A DNA stretch of 64,000 nucleotides from JARIHC01 sp035546975 (GTDB taxonomy: Bacteria; Patescibacteriota; Saccharimonadia; Saccharimonadales; UBA4665). Where the stretch lies: positions 1-64,000 of the forward strand of contig DASZVS010000010.1 in the NCBI GenBank assembly GCA_035546975.1, read 5' to 3'. Shown here one piece after another: positions 43,931-51,619 of the stretch. The notes under the pieces were generated by a model that worked only from the letters and a program-made list of their open reading frames with translations, made no database searches and had not been told where the DNA came from. Both the position numbers and the translations under genes were made by a program. Position 1 is the first letter of the stretch, and each line of letters starts with the position of its first letter.

Positions 43931-45535
43931 TTATATCTCGAATTTAATAGGCTTCAAGACTAATTTGCGCAAGCGGTTGAAAATCGGCCTAACTTCTTCT
44001 AGGCCAAACAACGCGGAAACAGTAATGTGTACGCTAAATGTCACGAGTGTGATGGCAGCCAGCTTGGAACCCAGAGCTAAGATACCCCTATCGTTAAGTC
44101 CGAGCGGATAGAGAGAAATCATTATAAAGGCGGCTACCACGCTAAATCCTGTAACAGAAGCAATGCGCCATACGCCGTTCCAGAAACGGGCGTCGAACAG
44201 CTTTGGATCCCGAATCAGCATAATGATAGAGAGAATGAAGACTTCAATCGCAGCCACAATGGACTGGGCCAGTGCCAGGCCGGAAACGCCGTAAGCTGAC
44301 GGCCGGGATAGCGTAACCGCTAAGAAAACGTTGAGAGCTATGACAAAGAGCGAGACGATAAGCGGCGTTATGGTATCTTTCTGCGCGTAGTACCAGCGGG
44401 AAATAATAGCGTAAATGATGCGGAAAAAGATAGCGACAGTTAGAAAGCCGAAGATAGTGGCAATTTGAGCGTTGCCGTTAGTGTAAATAAGACGAGCAAG
44501 ATAGCCGCGGGCAAAGTAACAAATCGTGACAAGGGGCGCGCTGATCCAAATCATAGCCCGGAGCACCATTAAAAAGTCTTTACGGAAAAGATCGGGCCGG
44601 TGTTGACTCAAGCGGGCATTTAGGCGTGGAAATGCGGCCGTGGAAATGGCCGTACCGACTAATAGGATCGGCGCCGTACTTAGTATGTAAGCGTTGCTCC
44701 AATAAGTAATATTGCCCGATCCGAGGCCACTGGCCAAATGGGTTTCCACAATGTTTTCAACCTGATCCATGCCCTGGTCTAGCGAGCGAGGCGGTAAGTT
44801 GCGGAGCACAACGTGAAAATCATGGCTGCGCCAAGAGATTTTCGGCCGCCAGTGGAAATTTAATTTCCACAAACCGGCAATCACGACGAGCAGCTGCAAT
44901 ACGGCGCCGATAAGCGCGCCGACGCCAAGGCCAACCAACCCGATATTATTCTTAAAAACATAAATGCTGATGATAATTGACAAGTTATAAAAAAGCGGCG
45001 CAATGGCATAAAAGAAAAAACGGCCGAACGTCTGCTGCACACTGGTGAGCACGCCGGAAATTGTAAATAGCAACGGGTTAAGCGCCAGAAAACGCATAAT
45101 GGTGGTAGCTGTGTCGAGCTGGGGAGGCGACAATCCGGGCGCTACAATGTGCTGGATAAGCGGCTTGGCAAATATCAAAATGATGACTGCCACGACGGCC
45201 ATAATAATGATCAGGAAGTTCATCAGCCAATCGGCTATTTCCCAGGCGCTCTGCCGGCCGCTCTTGTGCAGGCGGTCCGACAAAACCGGCATAAAAGCAA
45301 CACCGAGTGCGCCGGCGGCAAGCGTGAAGAAAAAGAAATCCGGAATAGTGAATGCCGCGAAGTAGGCGTCGGTACTATGAGGACCAGTCGCCGGAAAGTT
45401 TGCATTGACTAGTTTAGTTCGCAAAAAACCAAGCAGCTGCCCGATAAAAGATGTTGCCATAAGCAAAAAGGCAACATTGCTGATGCTTATTCGCGACTTC
45501 TTTTTTGATGTCGATGCGGCGGAACTAGGATTCAT
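43931..45535 (-). CDS. murJ: MurJ lipid II flippase
   Basis: 534 residues with about 14 membrane helices. Family signals include SFIGQLLGFLRTKLVNANF at the N-terminus and FFFFTLAAGALGVAFMPVLSD. It moves the peptidoglycan precursor lipid II outward, showing this organism makes a cell wall. The C-terminus ends in a basic tail. Confidence 0.93.
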   Translation of the reverse strand: MNPSSAASTSKKKSRISISNVAFLLMATSFIGQLLGFLRTKLVNANFPATGPHSTDAYFAAFTIPDFFFFTLAAGALGVAFMPVLSDRLHKSGRQSAWEIADWLMNFLIIIMAVVAVIILIFAKPLIQHIVAPGLSPPQLDTATTIMRFLALNPLLFTISGVLTSVQQTFGRFFFYAIAPLFYNLSIIISIYVFKNNIGLVGLGVGALIGAVLQLLVVIAGLWKLNFHWRPKISWRSHDFHVVLRNLPPRSLDQGMDQVENIVETHLASGLGSGNITYWSNAYILSTAPILLVGTAISTAAFPRLNARLSQHRPDLFRKDFLMVLRAMIWISAPLVTICYFARGYLARLIYTNGNAQIATIFGFLTVAIFFRIIYAIISRWYYAQKDTITPLIVSLFVIALNVFLAVTLSRPSAYGVSGLALAQSIVAAIEVFILSIIMLIRDPKLFDARFWNGVWRIASVTGFSVVAAFIMISLYPLGLNDRGILALGSKLAAITLVTFSVHITVSALFGLEEVRPIFNRLRKLVLKPIKFEI

Positions 45536-45599
45536 GATACGTTATCACCCAGTATAGACCAGCCGCTCTTGAGATAACAGCTCAATAAGGTAATCCGCG

Positions 45600-46205
45600 C
45601 TATTGAATCGTGTAGCCTTTTAGGGCAAAGGTAGGAAACTGAACACCATCTACCTGCCACTGGCCGTCATTCTTTCGCAAGGTTATGCTGGTAATGCCTG
45701 ACCCCCCAGGACCGTTTGTTGAGTAATTAACGGTGGCCGTTGTTTTTCCGTTGAAATCGTTGATACCAAAGTTTTTACGGACTGGCTTCCCCTCAATATT
45801 CTTATGGGCGGTCCGTATAACTACATCTAGCTTAGCTTCGCTGTTATTCTGCCGAAAAGTGCTGTCTGTAAGCTGATAGGCTGCCGAAGCGTTATTGTTT
45901 GCCAGATCTTGTATAAAATTATCGCTTACCGTTTCTGCCGCTTTACCTTCGGAATTTAGATGGGTAAAAACAGATGTTAAAAGAATAATTACTACAGCCA
46001 ATACGAGAATTACTCCTACGGCTATTATCCTTATGCGGGGTCTGCGTTTTCGTGGAGAGTTATCATCATTGCCGGCGGGTACCACGGCTGGATTATTCTG
46101 ATTAGGAGAAACTGTTGATGATACTGAATCTGTCGGAAGTACTGGCGACTGGTAATTGGCGTCAGAAGGTTGAGGCGTTTGCGCGTCCTTCGTTTCGTTT
46201 TTCAT
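45600..46205 (-). CDS. Single-pass membrane protein, paralogue of the 956-1486 gene
   Basis: 201 residues: Pro/Ser/Asn-rich cytoplasmic N-terminus (about 1-50), a membrane helix (IRIIAVGVILVLAVVIILLT) and an outer domain (AETVSDNFIQDLANNNASAAYQLTDS ... LRKNDGQWQVDGVQF). The domain organisation and terminal D-G-Q-W match the protein at 956-1486. The outer domain is likely an NTF2-like fold. Function unknown. Confidence 0.75.
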   Translation of the reverse strand: MKNETKDAQTPQPSDANYQSPVLPTDSVSSTVSPNQNNPAVVPAGNDDNSPRKRRPRIRIIAVGVILVLAVVIILLTSVFTHLNSEGKAAETVSDNFIQDLANNNASAAYQLTDSTFRQNNSEAKLDVVIRTAHKNIEGKPVRKNFGINDFNGKTTATVNYSTNGPGGSGITSITLRKNDGQWQVDGVQFPTFALKGYTIQ

Positions 46206-46237
46206 AATTTTACACTAACATTAATTACTTCAGCCGG

Positions 46238-48112
46238 CTAATACAACGCGGCGGCAGATGGAAGCTTGGCACCTTTGAGGGCTTCAACGACTTCGTCGGC
46301 ATTCACGGTTTCTTTTTCAATCAATTTATCCTTAAGCTTTTCGAGATGCGTAAGATTAGCTTTGATGACTGCCCGGGCGCGGACAGCGGCCTCTGTAATA
46401 AGTGACTCTACTTCGTCGTCGATTACTTTGGCGGTTTCATCTGAATATTCGCGTTCATGAACAAGCCGGTCAAGCATCATGCCATCGTCAACGTGAAAAA
46501 CTTGGTCGCGAAGCTTTTTGCCCATACCTTGGTTAACTACCATGTCGCGGGCCATTTCGGCGGCTTGCTGCAAGTCGTTGCTGGCACCGGTCGTGATGCG
46601 GTCTTTGCCGAGCACAACTTCTTCAGCGATACGGCCACCAAGCGCGCGGGCAAGCATGTCTTTAAACTGGATGAGCGATACGTATACGCGATCTTCGGGC
46701 GGGATAGACCAGGTTACGCCGCCGGTAGCACCGCGCGGAATAATGGTAACCTTGTGTACCGGATCAGCATCGGGCATAACATGGCCGACTAAAGCGTGGC
46801 CGGCCTCATGATAGGCCGTCGTAAGCTTATCGGCTTCGGTCATTATTTTACTCTTGCGTTCCGGACCGATGGCAACACGTTCGAAAGCCTCGGTGACATC
46901 GTGTTCAGTAATTTCATGGTGTGAATTGCGGGCAGCAATAATGGCGGCTTCATTGGCAATGTTTGCCAGGTCTGCCCCAGAAGAACCGGCAGCCTTTGCG
47001 GCCAAGGCATCAAGATCGACATTTTTGCTGATCGGTTTTTTCTCAAAGTGGACCTTTAGAATAGCTTCGCGGTCTTTGCGGTCAGGCAGGCCGATATTAA
47101 CCCGCCGGTCAAAACGTCCGGGGCGCAAGAGTGCCGGGTCGAGCACATCTGCCCGGTTAGTAGCGGCTAGCACAATGACATTCTGGCCCTGTTCGAAACC
47201 ATCCATTTCTACCAGAATTTGGTTCAAGGTCTGCTCGCGTTCGTCGTGCCCGCCGCCCATGCCGGAACCGCGGCGCCGGCCAACAGCGTCAATCTCGTCT
47301 ACGAAAATAATGCAGGGTGCGTTTTTCTTGGCCTTGGCAAATAGGTCGCGTACGCGGGAGGCGCCTACACCAACGAACATCTCAACGAATTCCGAACCCG
47401 AAATACTGAAGAACGGCACATTTGCTTCGCCGGCTACAGCCCGTGCAAGCATAGTTTTACCGGTACCCGGAGGACCAACCAGCAAAACGCCTTTCGGTAT
47501 CCTGGCGCCCATTCCGGAAAACTTCTTTGGAAACTTCAGAAACTCAACGACTTCTTCAAGATCCTGCTTGGCTTCATCGCTACCGGCAATATCTTTGAAA
47601 TTAATCTTGTCCTTCTCGTTGCCATATAAACGGGCGCGGCTTTTGCCAAAACTGAGCGCTTGGTTGCCCTGCCCCTGCGCACTGCGGAGCATGAAATATA
47701 AGAAACCGGCAATCAATAATACGGGAATGATAGCTTCTGCCAGCCCAACCCACGTGGAGGTACCGCTGGATTCTGGCTTATACGAAACAGAAACTTTGGA
47801 AGTATTGAAACCCTGGTCTTTCAGGCTGGAATTACCGTCGACATATGTCTTGAGTGTGGCGTGGTCTTCGCCCTTCGTTGTGATGTCCAGCTCATTGTTA
47901 TTCACGACGATTTTGCTGTATTTGCCAGAGTTGGTATCAGCAATAGCCTGGCTGGCAGAAATGGTCTTCAGGCTGCTCGGCTGGTTCGCAGCCGCGAAAA
48001 CGATTAATGCGAATAGTACGAGTAGCGCGATGAAGCCGGCGTTCTTCATGCCGCGGTTATTGCCGCTACCCTTGCCTGATTTACGACCGGAACGGAACGA
48101 TTTTTTATCCAT
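46238..48112 (-). CDS. ftsH: FtsH membrane protease
   Basis: 624 residues: two membrane helices flanking an extracytoplasmic domain, AAA domain with GPPGTGKTML (about 212-221), Walker B IIFVDEIDAVG, SRH RADVLDPALLRPGRFDRR, and peptidase motif HEAGHALVGH (about 433) with the third zinc ligand downstream. It degrades membrane proteins and regulators. The N-terminus is unusually basic. Confidence 0.98.
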   Translation of the reverse strand: MDKKSFRSGRKSGKGSGNNRGMKNAGFIALLVLFALIVFAAANQPSSLKTISASQAIADTNSGKYSKIVVNNNELDITTKGEDHATLKTYVDGNSSLKDQGFNTSKVSVSYKPESSGTSTWVGLAEAIIPVLLIAGFLYFMLRSAQGQGNQALSFGKSRARLYGNEKDKINFKDIAGSDEAKQDLEEVVEFLKFPKKFSGMGARIPKGVLLVGPPGTGKTMLARAVAGEANVPFFSISGSEFVEMFVGVGASRVRDLFAKAKKNAPCIIFVDEIDAVGRRRGSGMGGGHDEREQTLNQILVEMDGFEQGQNVIVLAATNRADVLDPALLRPGRFDRRVNIGLPDRKDREAILKVHFEKKPISKNVDLDALAAKAAGSSGADLANIANEAAIIAARNSHHEITEHDVTEAFERVAIGPERKSKIMTEADKLTTAYHEAGHALVGHVMPDADPVHKVTIIPRGATGGVTWSIPPEDRVYVSLIQFKDMLARALGGRIAEEVVLGKDRITTGASNDLQQAAEMARDMVVNQGMGKKLRDQVFHVDDGMMLDRLVHEREYSDETAKVIDDEVESLITEAAVRARAVIKANLTHLEKLKDKLIEKETVNADEVVEALKGAKLPSAAALY

Positions 48113-48146
48113 GGATTCCTATTATACCTCCGCTATATTATTTTTG

Positions 48147-49037
48147 CTAGCGCTCGGTATGCTCGAGTGCCAAAGCCTGGGTATCCACATATAAATTTAC
48201 ACCTTTCAGGACATCGAAGCTACTACCGGCTTGCGCCGTTTTTGCTGCAATCACCAATCTTTCAAGCGTTCCCCGGTTAAAATCACGAATGCCATGCGCC
48301 CGGAACCAGGCAGCTAAAACCTCGCGAGCCGCGGCATGCGGCAATTGGCGGAACCATTTTTTGTCCATGCTGTCTGTGTCGGGCCGGAAAGGCAGCTGCA
48401 GCAATAAGAGATCATCCAGTTCGCGATTAGTAATATCAATATCAGTTATAATCCGTATCAATTCCCTCCGGTCTGCTCGGCTAAACCGCGGCAGCAGATT
48501 GTGGCGTACATAATTCCTCAAGTAGGCATCATCGGAGTTGGTTTCGTCTTCATGCCATTGCAGGCCTTGCTCTTTAGCATATAAAAGTACACTTTCTTTA
48601 GGCACATTAAGTAGCGGCCTGAAAATGCCGGGCCGTTCAGACAAAGCGTTTAAACCTTTCCGGCCGGTACCACGGAGCATATTGATAATGGCCGTCTCTA
48701 GAACATCATCCTGGTGATGGGCGGTAATCAAACCGGCGGCATTATGCTCTTGCTGTGTCCGTTGCAAAAAATTATACCGGGCCTCGCGGGCTTTGGCCTC
48801 AGACGCCCGTGGCCCTAACGCACCTTCCTCATAAACGAACGACAGTTCGTATTGTCTGGCAAGATCTGCAACAAAAATCCTGTCCTTCTCTGAGTTGTCC
48901 CTAATGCCATGGTCATAGTGAGCGACTACTAGCTCCAGGCCCGGCCGCCGCTGCAAAGCATGCAGGAGCGATACGGAATCCACGCCGCCCGAAACGGCAA
49001 CGATATACTTTCCCGGCTTTGGCAATAGCAACTCCAT
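48147..49037 (-). CDS. tilS: TilS tRNA-Ile lysidine synthetase, short form
   Basis: 296 residues, shorter than the 430 of Escherichia coli; it has the N-terminal PP-loop domain (IVAVSGGVDSVSLLHAL) and TilS-specific HHQDDVLETAIINMLRGTG, but little of the C-terminal domain. TilS converts C34 of tRNA-Ile(CAU) into lysidine so it reads AUA. A tRNA fitting that substrate is at 63229-63304. Confidence 0.95.
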   Translation of the reverse strand: MELLLPKPGKYIVAVSGGVDSVSLLHALQRRPGLELVVAHYDHGIRDNSEKDRIFVADLARQYELSFVYEEGALGPRASEAKAREARYNFLQRTQQEHNAAGLITAHHQDDVLETAIINMLRGTGRKGLNALSERPGIFRPLLNVPKESVLLYAKEQGLQWHEDETNSDDAYLRNYVRHNLLPRFSRADRRELIRIITDIDITNRELDDLLLLQLPFRPDTDSMDKKWFRQLPHAAAREVLAAWFRAHGIRDFNRGTLERLVIAAKTAQAGSSFDVLKGVNLYVDTQALALEHTER

Positions 49038-49054
49038 ATCTTATTATTGTACCA

Positions 49055-49468
49055 ATGGCTGCTATTAACAGACCGCTTGTTGGCATTGGCGTCTTTATTT
49101 GGAAAGACGGCAAATTCCTTATGGGTAAGCGCCGCGGCGCACACGGCGACGGAACGTGGAGCATCCCCGGCGGGCACTTAGAATTCAGCGAATCTTGGGA
49201 AGAGGGTGCAAAACGCGAAGTTCTTGAGGAGACCGGTCTCGTTATTACGAATGTCCGTTTTTTGGCAGCTACCAACGACATTTTTGAAAAAGATAAAAAG
49301 CACTACATAACCATTTGGGTATATTCGGACTGGAAAAGCGGCGAGCCGTCCATCACTGAGCCCGATAAATATGTCGACCAGGAATGGCGAACTTTCAAAA
49401 CGCTTCCCGCTCCGCTTTTTGAACCTTGCTGGCAAAATTTACGGGCAGCCAAGCCTGAGCTCTTCTAG
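49055..49468 (+). CDS. MutT-like NUDIX hydrolase
   Basis: 137 residues from the ATG at 49055; a TTG-started extension would overlap tilS on the other strand. The start MAAINRPLVGIGVFIWKDGK fits a NUDIX first strand. The box: GGHLEFSESWEEGAKREVLEETG. Its GTWSIPGGH and similarity to short MutT/NUDT15-like proteins suggest nucleotide sanitising; substrate is unproven. Confidence 0.9.
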   Translation: MAAINRPLVGIGVFIWKDGKFLMGKRRGAHGDGTWSIPGGHLEFSESWEEGAKREVLEETGLVITNVRFLAATNDIFEKDKKHYITIWVYSDWKSGEPSITEPDKYVDQEWRTFKTLPAPLFEPCWQNLRAAKPELF

Positions 49469-49568
49469 CATAATACCCCTGGAAAAACAGATACAAAACA
49501 TGCTATATTAACCCTTGATTGTTATAGGTATTCCGTAATGCCCGCATCTGATTGCTGCGCTCGGCATG

Positions 49569-49574
49569 TATAAT
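49569..49574 (+). promoter_or_regulatory. -10 element of tRNA-Met
   Basis: A perfect TATAAT; a -35 is not convincing. The start would be near 49581, about 138 nt before the tRNA. The stretch 49469-49568 holds nothing else recognisable. Confidence 0.45.
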
Positions 49575-49580
49575 AATCTT

Positions 49581-49718
49581 GAATTCGGTTTTTTAAACCA
49601 GGAAGCAATAAGCGACTGTTTAAAAAACTGGGAGGAGGCGTAGCGGAAAGCTGGGAAGCAGATGAGCGAAACTTATTTTGGCTCGTCGGCTTGCCAGCTT
49701 AACGGCTGGCGCCGACAA
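49581..49718 (+). ncRNA. Structured 5' leader of tRNA-Met, homologue of the tRNA-Lys leader
   Basis: P1 is an 11-bp hairpin (GTTTTTTAAAC 49588-49598 with GTTTAAAAAAC 49618-49628). P2 closes the second domain: GGCGTAGC (49637-49644) with GCTGGCGCC (49705-49713). P3 AAGCTGG (49648-49654) with CCAGCTT (49694-49700), P4 AAGC (49656-49659) with GCTT (49689-49692), P5 GAGC (49664-49667) with GCTC (49681-49684). A competing hairpin abuts the tRNA: GTCGGC-tt-GCCAGC with GCTGGC-GCCGAC (49685-49716). Compensatory changes relative to tRNA-Lys support both folds. Confidence 0.65.
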
Positions 49719-49795
49719 GGCGGCGTAGCTCAGTTGGTTAGAGCACAGGACTCATAAGCCTGGGGTCAGTGGTTCAAGTCCACTCGCCGCTACCA
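49719..49795 (+). tRNA. tRNA-Met(CAU), elongator type
   Basis: 77 nt: acceptor GGCGGCG/CGCCGCT with a G1-U72 wobble, anticodon loop CTCATAA, T-arm AGTGGTTCAAGTCCACT, encoded CCA. The D-loop GTTGGTTAGAGCACA and variable GGGGTC resemble elongator tRNA-Met. One A-G mismatch next to the anticodon loop is visible. Confidence 0.93.
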
Positions 49796-49798
49796 TAC

Positions 49799-49827
49799 TT
49801 GACGTTTTATATATATTTTGTCATAAT
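49799..49827 (+). promoter_or_regulatory. Leaderless promoter of the transglutaminase-like gene
   Basis: TTGACG-17 bp-CATAAT; six nt separate the -10 from the ATG, so the mRNA probably starts at the start codon. It begins four bases after the tRNA-Met end. Confidence 0.6.
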
Positions 49828-49833
49828 ATATTA

Positions 49834-50967
49834 ATGGCCCGTGTCCCCGTTTTTAGCTCAGCAGAGCTAACTACCTCCACCATCCCCCATATTGAATTGC
49901 AGCCCTATCAAGAGATTGAGGTTAATGCTCAAAGTACAATTGGAAGCCCTGAAGACGCAGATCGAAAATTTGGCGTCGCAGGTAAGATAGTGGCAGTTAT
50001 TGATGTCGCCGACCATACATTTAGCATTGTTGATACGAGCACCGACCCTTCTTTTGCGGTGGGTTATATATTATGCGACGTGCAATTTAATGCTTCGGAC
50101 CCCTATTCTAAAGGCTGCGTTGGCCTAAGAGATGGCGAGGTCTACAGTATTGGCCAATACGATAAAGATATCCGGGAAGAATTTGCATTCAGCCCTTATG
50201 TAGCCCGGCAGCAATTTAATATAGCTCGTAATAGTGCAGGCCTAACAATTATTAATGGCAATCCGACTAACCCCACCCTCCTAACTGCGCAGCTATTTAA
50301 CGTCAAACCCGGCGAAGATGGAAGTACGCACGTGGTGGAAAAACGCCTTAAGGGAAGCGCGGACTATAGCCCGCCCGATGAATCAGCTCCATACGGTTAT
50401 TTTAAAGACCGCCAGGTATTGGGGAGAAATTCTAAAAAAATAAACGGCGGAGTATACCTAGGAGGCGGAGCCCGTGAAGCTATAGTTGCAGATGGCGACT
50501 CCGAAATTATTGATAAAGTTTACAGGCCTTTACACACAGCATTACGTTTAGCACGCAGAGCAGTTCCTGAAAGAACGGTTCTTTCGGCGGTACGCGCGCG
50601 GGTCGCACAGGTTATGCCATACGACGGAGATATGGCGGAAATGATAAGCAGCCGCTATTACGGCGACCAGCTCATTCCTCTTAGTGATTTTATTAAAAAT
50701 AGAGCCGGGGTATGCCGCCACCAGGGTCTACTAAGCGCTTTGCTACTGGAGAGACTGATTGCAGATGGACTCTTAGAGGGAGAGCCAGGAATCCAGCGAA
50801 ATAATAAGCCTGACCGTGGCGGCCCGCATGCCTGGGGCATACTTAAGCATGATCCAAAACCGGCAATTGTAATAGACCCTGCCCAAGGTTTTGTAGGTAC
50901 CAAGCAGGAAGCAAAAGCACTAGGGCACTGGGATTACGATTTAGAAACCGATTTAAACTATATTTGA
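49834..50967 (+). CDS. Transglutaminase-like protein with an FHA-like N-terminal region
   Basis: 377 residues. The N-terminal half resembles an FHA/beta-sandwich fold: FAFSPYVARQQFNIARN and TIINGNPTNPTLLTAQ echo the S-x-V-x-R and T-N-P-T blocks. The C-terminal third has a Cys-His-Asp set: GVCRHQGLLSALLLERL (Cys near 293), GGPHAWGIL (His near 332) and AIVIDPAQG (Asp near 349), as in papain-like transglutaminases. The role is unknown: protein cross-linking, hydrolysis or a non-catalytic scaffold. There is no signal peptide, so cytoplasmic. Confidence 0.72.
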   Translation: MARVPVFSSAELTTSTIPHIELQPYQEIEVNAQSTIGSPEDADRKFGVAGKIVAVIDVADHTFSIVDTSTDPSFAVGYILCDVQFNASDPYSKGCVGLRDGEVYSIGQYDKDIREEFAFSPYVARQQFNIARNSAGLTIINGNPTNPTLLTAQLFNVKPGEDGSTHVVEKRLKGSADYSPPDESAPYGYFKDRQVLGRNSKKINGGVYLGGGAREAIVADGDSEIIDKVYRPLHTALRLARRAVPERTVLSAVRARVAQVMPYDGDMAEMISSRYYGDQLIPLSDFIKNRAGVCRHQGLLSALLLERLIADGLLEGEPGIQRNNKPDRGGPHAWGILKHDPKPAIVIDPAQGFVGTKQEAKALGHWDYDLETDLNYI

Positions 50968-50992
50968 ATAATTAAACGGATCGCTACTACAT

Positions 50993-51021
50993 TTGACATT
51001 TTATCAAGCTTATGCTAATAT
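50993..51021 (+). promoter_or_regulatory. Consensus promoter with spacer operator, twin of the GGDEF promoter
   Basis: TTGACA-17 bp-TAATAT. The spacer matches that of 33291-33319 at 16 of 17 positions. The -10 ends 11 nt before the ATG at 51033. Confidence 0.65.
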
Positions 51022-51032
51022 GTAGATAGATT

Positions 51033-51512
51033 ATGTCAAACAAAAATGCCCTGTCTAGCCAAGAAAATGTCGAATCAGAAGAACTGCTGCTTGTAGATAT
51101 TCAGACGCAGCATGTCCGAGAGCTTGAAAGGCTTGGAATTACGGAAAAAGCTAAGGGCCTTATTGACCCTCGAAACCTAAACCATCTGAGCAAGGCATCT
51201 GTTTCCGTTTCCTATGACCAGGGCGAAGATGGAGAAGTAATAGAAAAACCCACAATATGCTTTACCACGCCCAGCGTCAACACGTCCGGTTATAGGCAAA
51301 CCCATTTCTCTTACGCTGAAGTGGCCGAGATCGGCCCCGACTCGATGGCACTTTCGGGTGATTTTACTATGCAAGACCTAGAAGCCGTCGAAAAAATGAT
51401 CGCTGGCCTAAGGGAGGCGAAAGAATTAGGGGTTTTACCTCATTTGTCGTCTAATCTGACGAGCATAAGCAATCCGGGTACGGCCATGATGCGTCCGCCA
51501 GAATCCGCTTAG
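51033..51512 (+). CDS. Hypothetical 159-residue protein
   Basis: Not recognised. Soluble and acidic; a helical N-terminus (EELLLVDIQTQHVRELERLGITEKAKGL) precedes a beta-rich centre (SVSVSYDQGEDGEVIEKPTICF). No membrane or signal segment. Its promoter shares a near-identical spacer with the GGDEF gene, suggesting common control. Confidence 0.65.
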   Translation: MSNKNALSSQENVESEELLLVDIQTQHVRELERLGITEKAKGLIDPRNLNHLSKASVSVSYDQGEDGEVIEKPTICFTTPSVNTSGYRQTHFSYAEVAEIGPDSMALSGDFTMQDLEAVEKMIAGLREAKELGVLPHLSSNLTSISNPGTAMMRPPESA

Positions 51513-51604
51513 TCGGCTGGTAAGTTCTGCCAGCGTCCCGTGCTTTGCGGCAGCAACGCCGCGAATAAATGGCTCGTAGGTAGCGGCGAAGCAGGCGAAC
51601 ATAT

Positions 51605-51610
51605 TATAAT
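51605..51610 (+). promoter_or_regulatory. -10 element of the GDT1-family gene
   Basis: Perfect TATAAT nine nt before the ATG at 51620; no good -35. The expected message has almost no leader, which leaves no room for a manganese riboswitch of the yybP-ykoY type often found before this family. Confidence 0.5.
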
Positions 51611-51619
51611 AGACTGTCT

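Noticed and set aside
46854..48194. A 446-codon plus-strand open frame
   Set aside because: It lies opposite ftsH over nearly its whole length, is Ser/Arg/Pro-rich as expected of an antisense frame, and has no ribosome site or family motif.
49581..49718. T-box riboswitch, SRP RNA, tmRNA or RNase P RNA as an explanation of the tRNA leaders
   Set aside because: No T-box antiterminator core, no SRP tetraloop region with its paired bulge, no tmRNA tag reading frame and no conserved RNase P core were found.
51513..51619. Manganese (yybP-ykoY) riboswitch before the GDT1 gene
   Set aside because: The -10 lies nine nt before the ATG and the upstream sequence lacks the conserved junction motifs.
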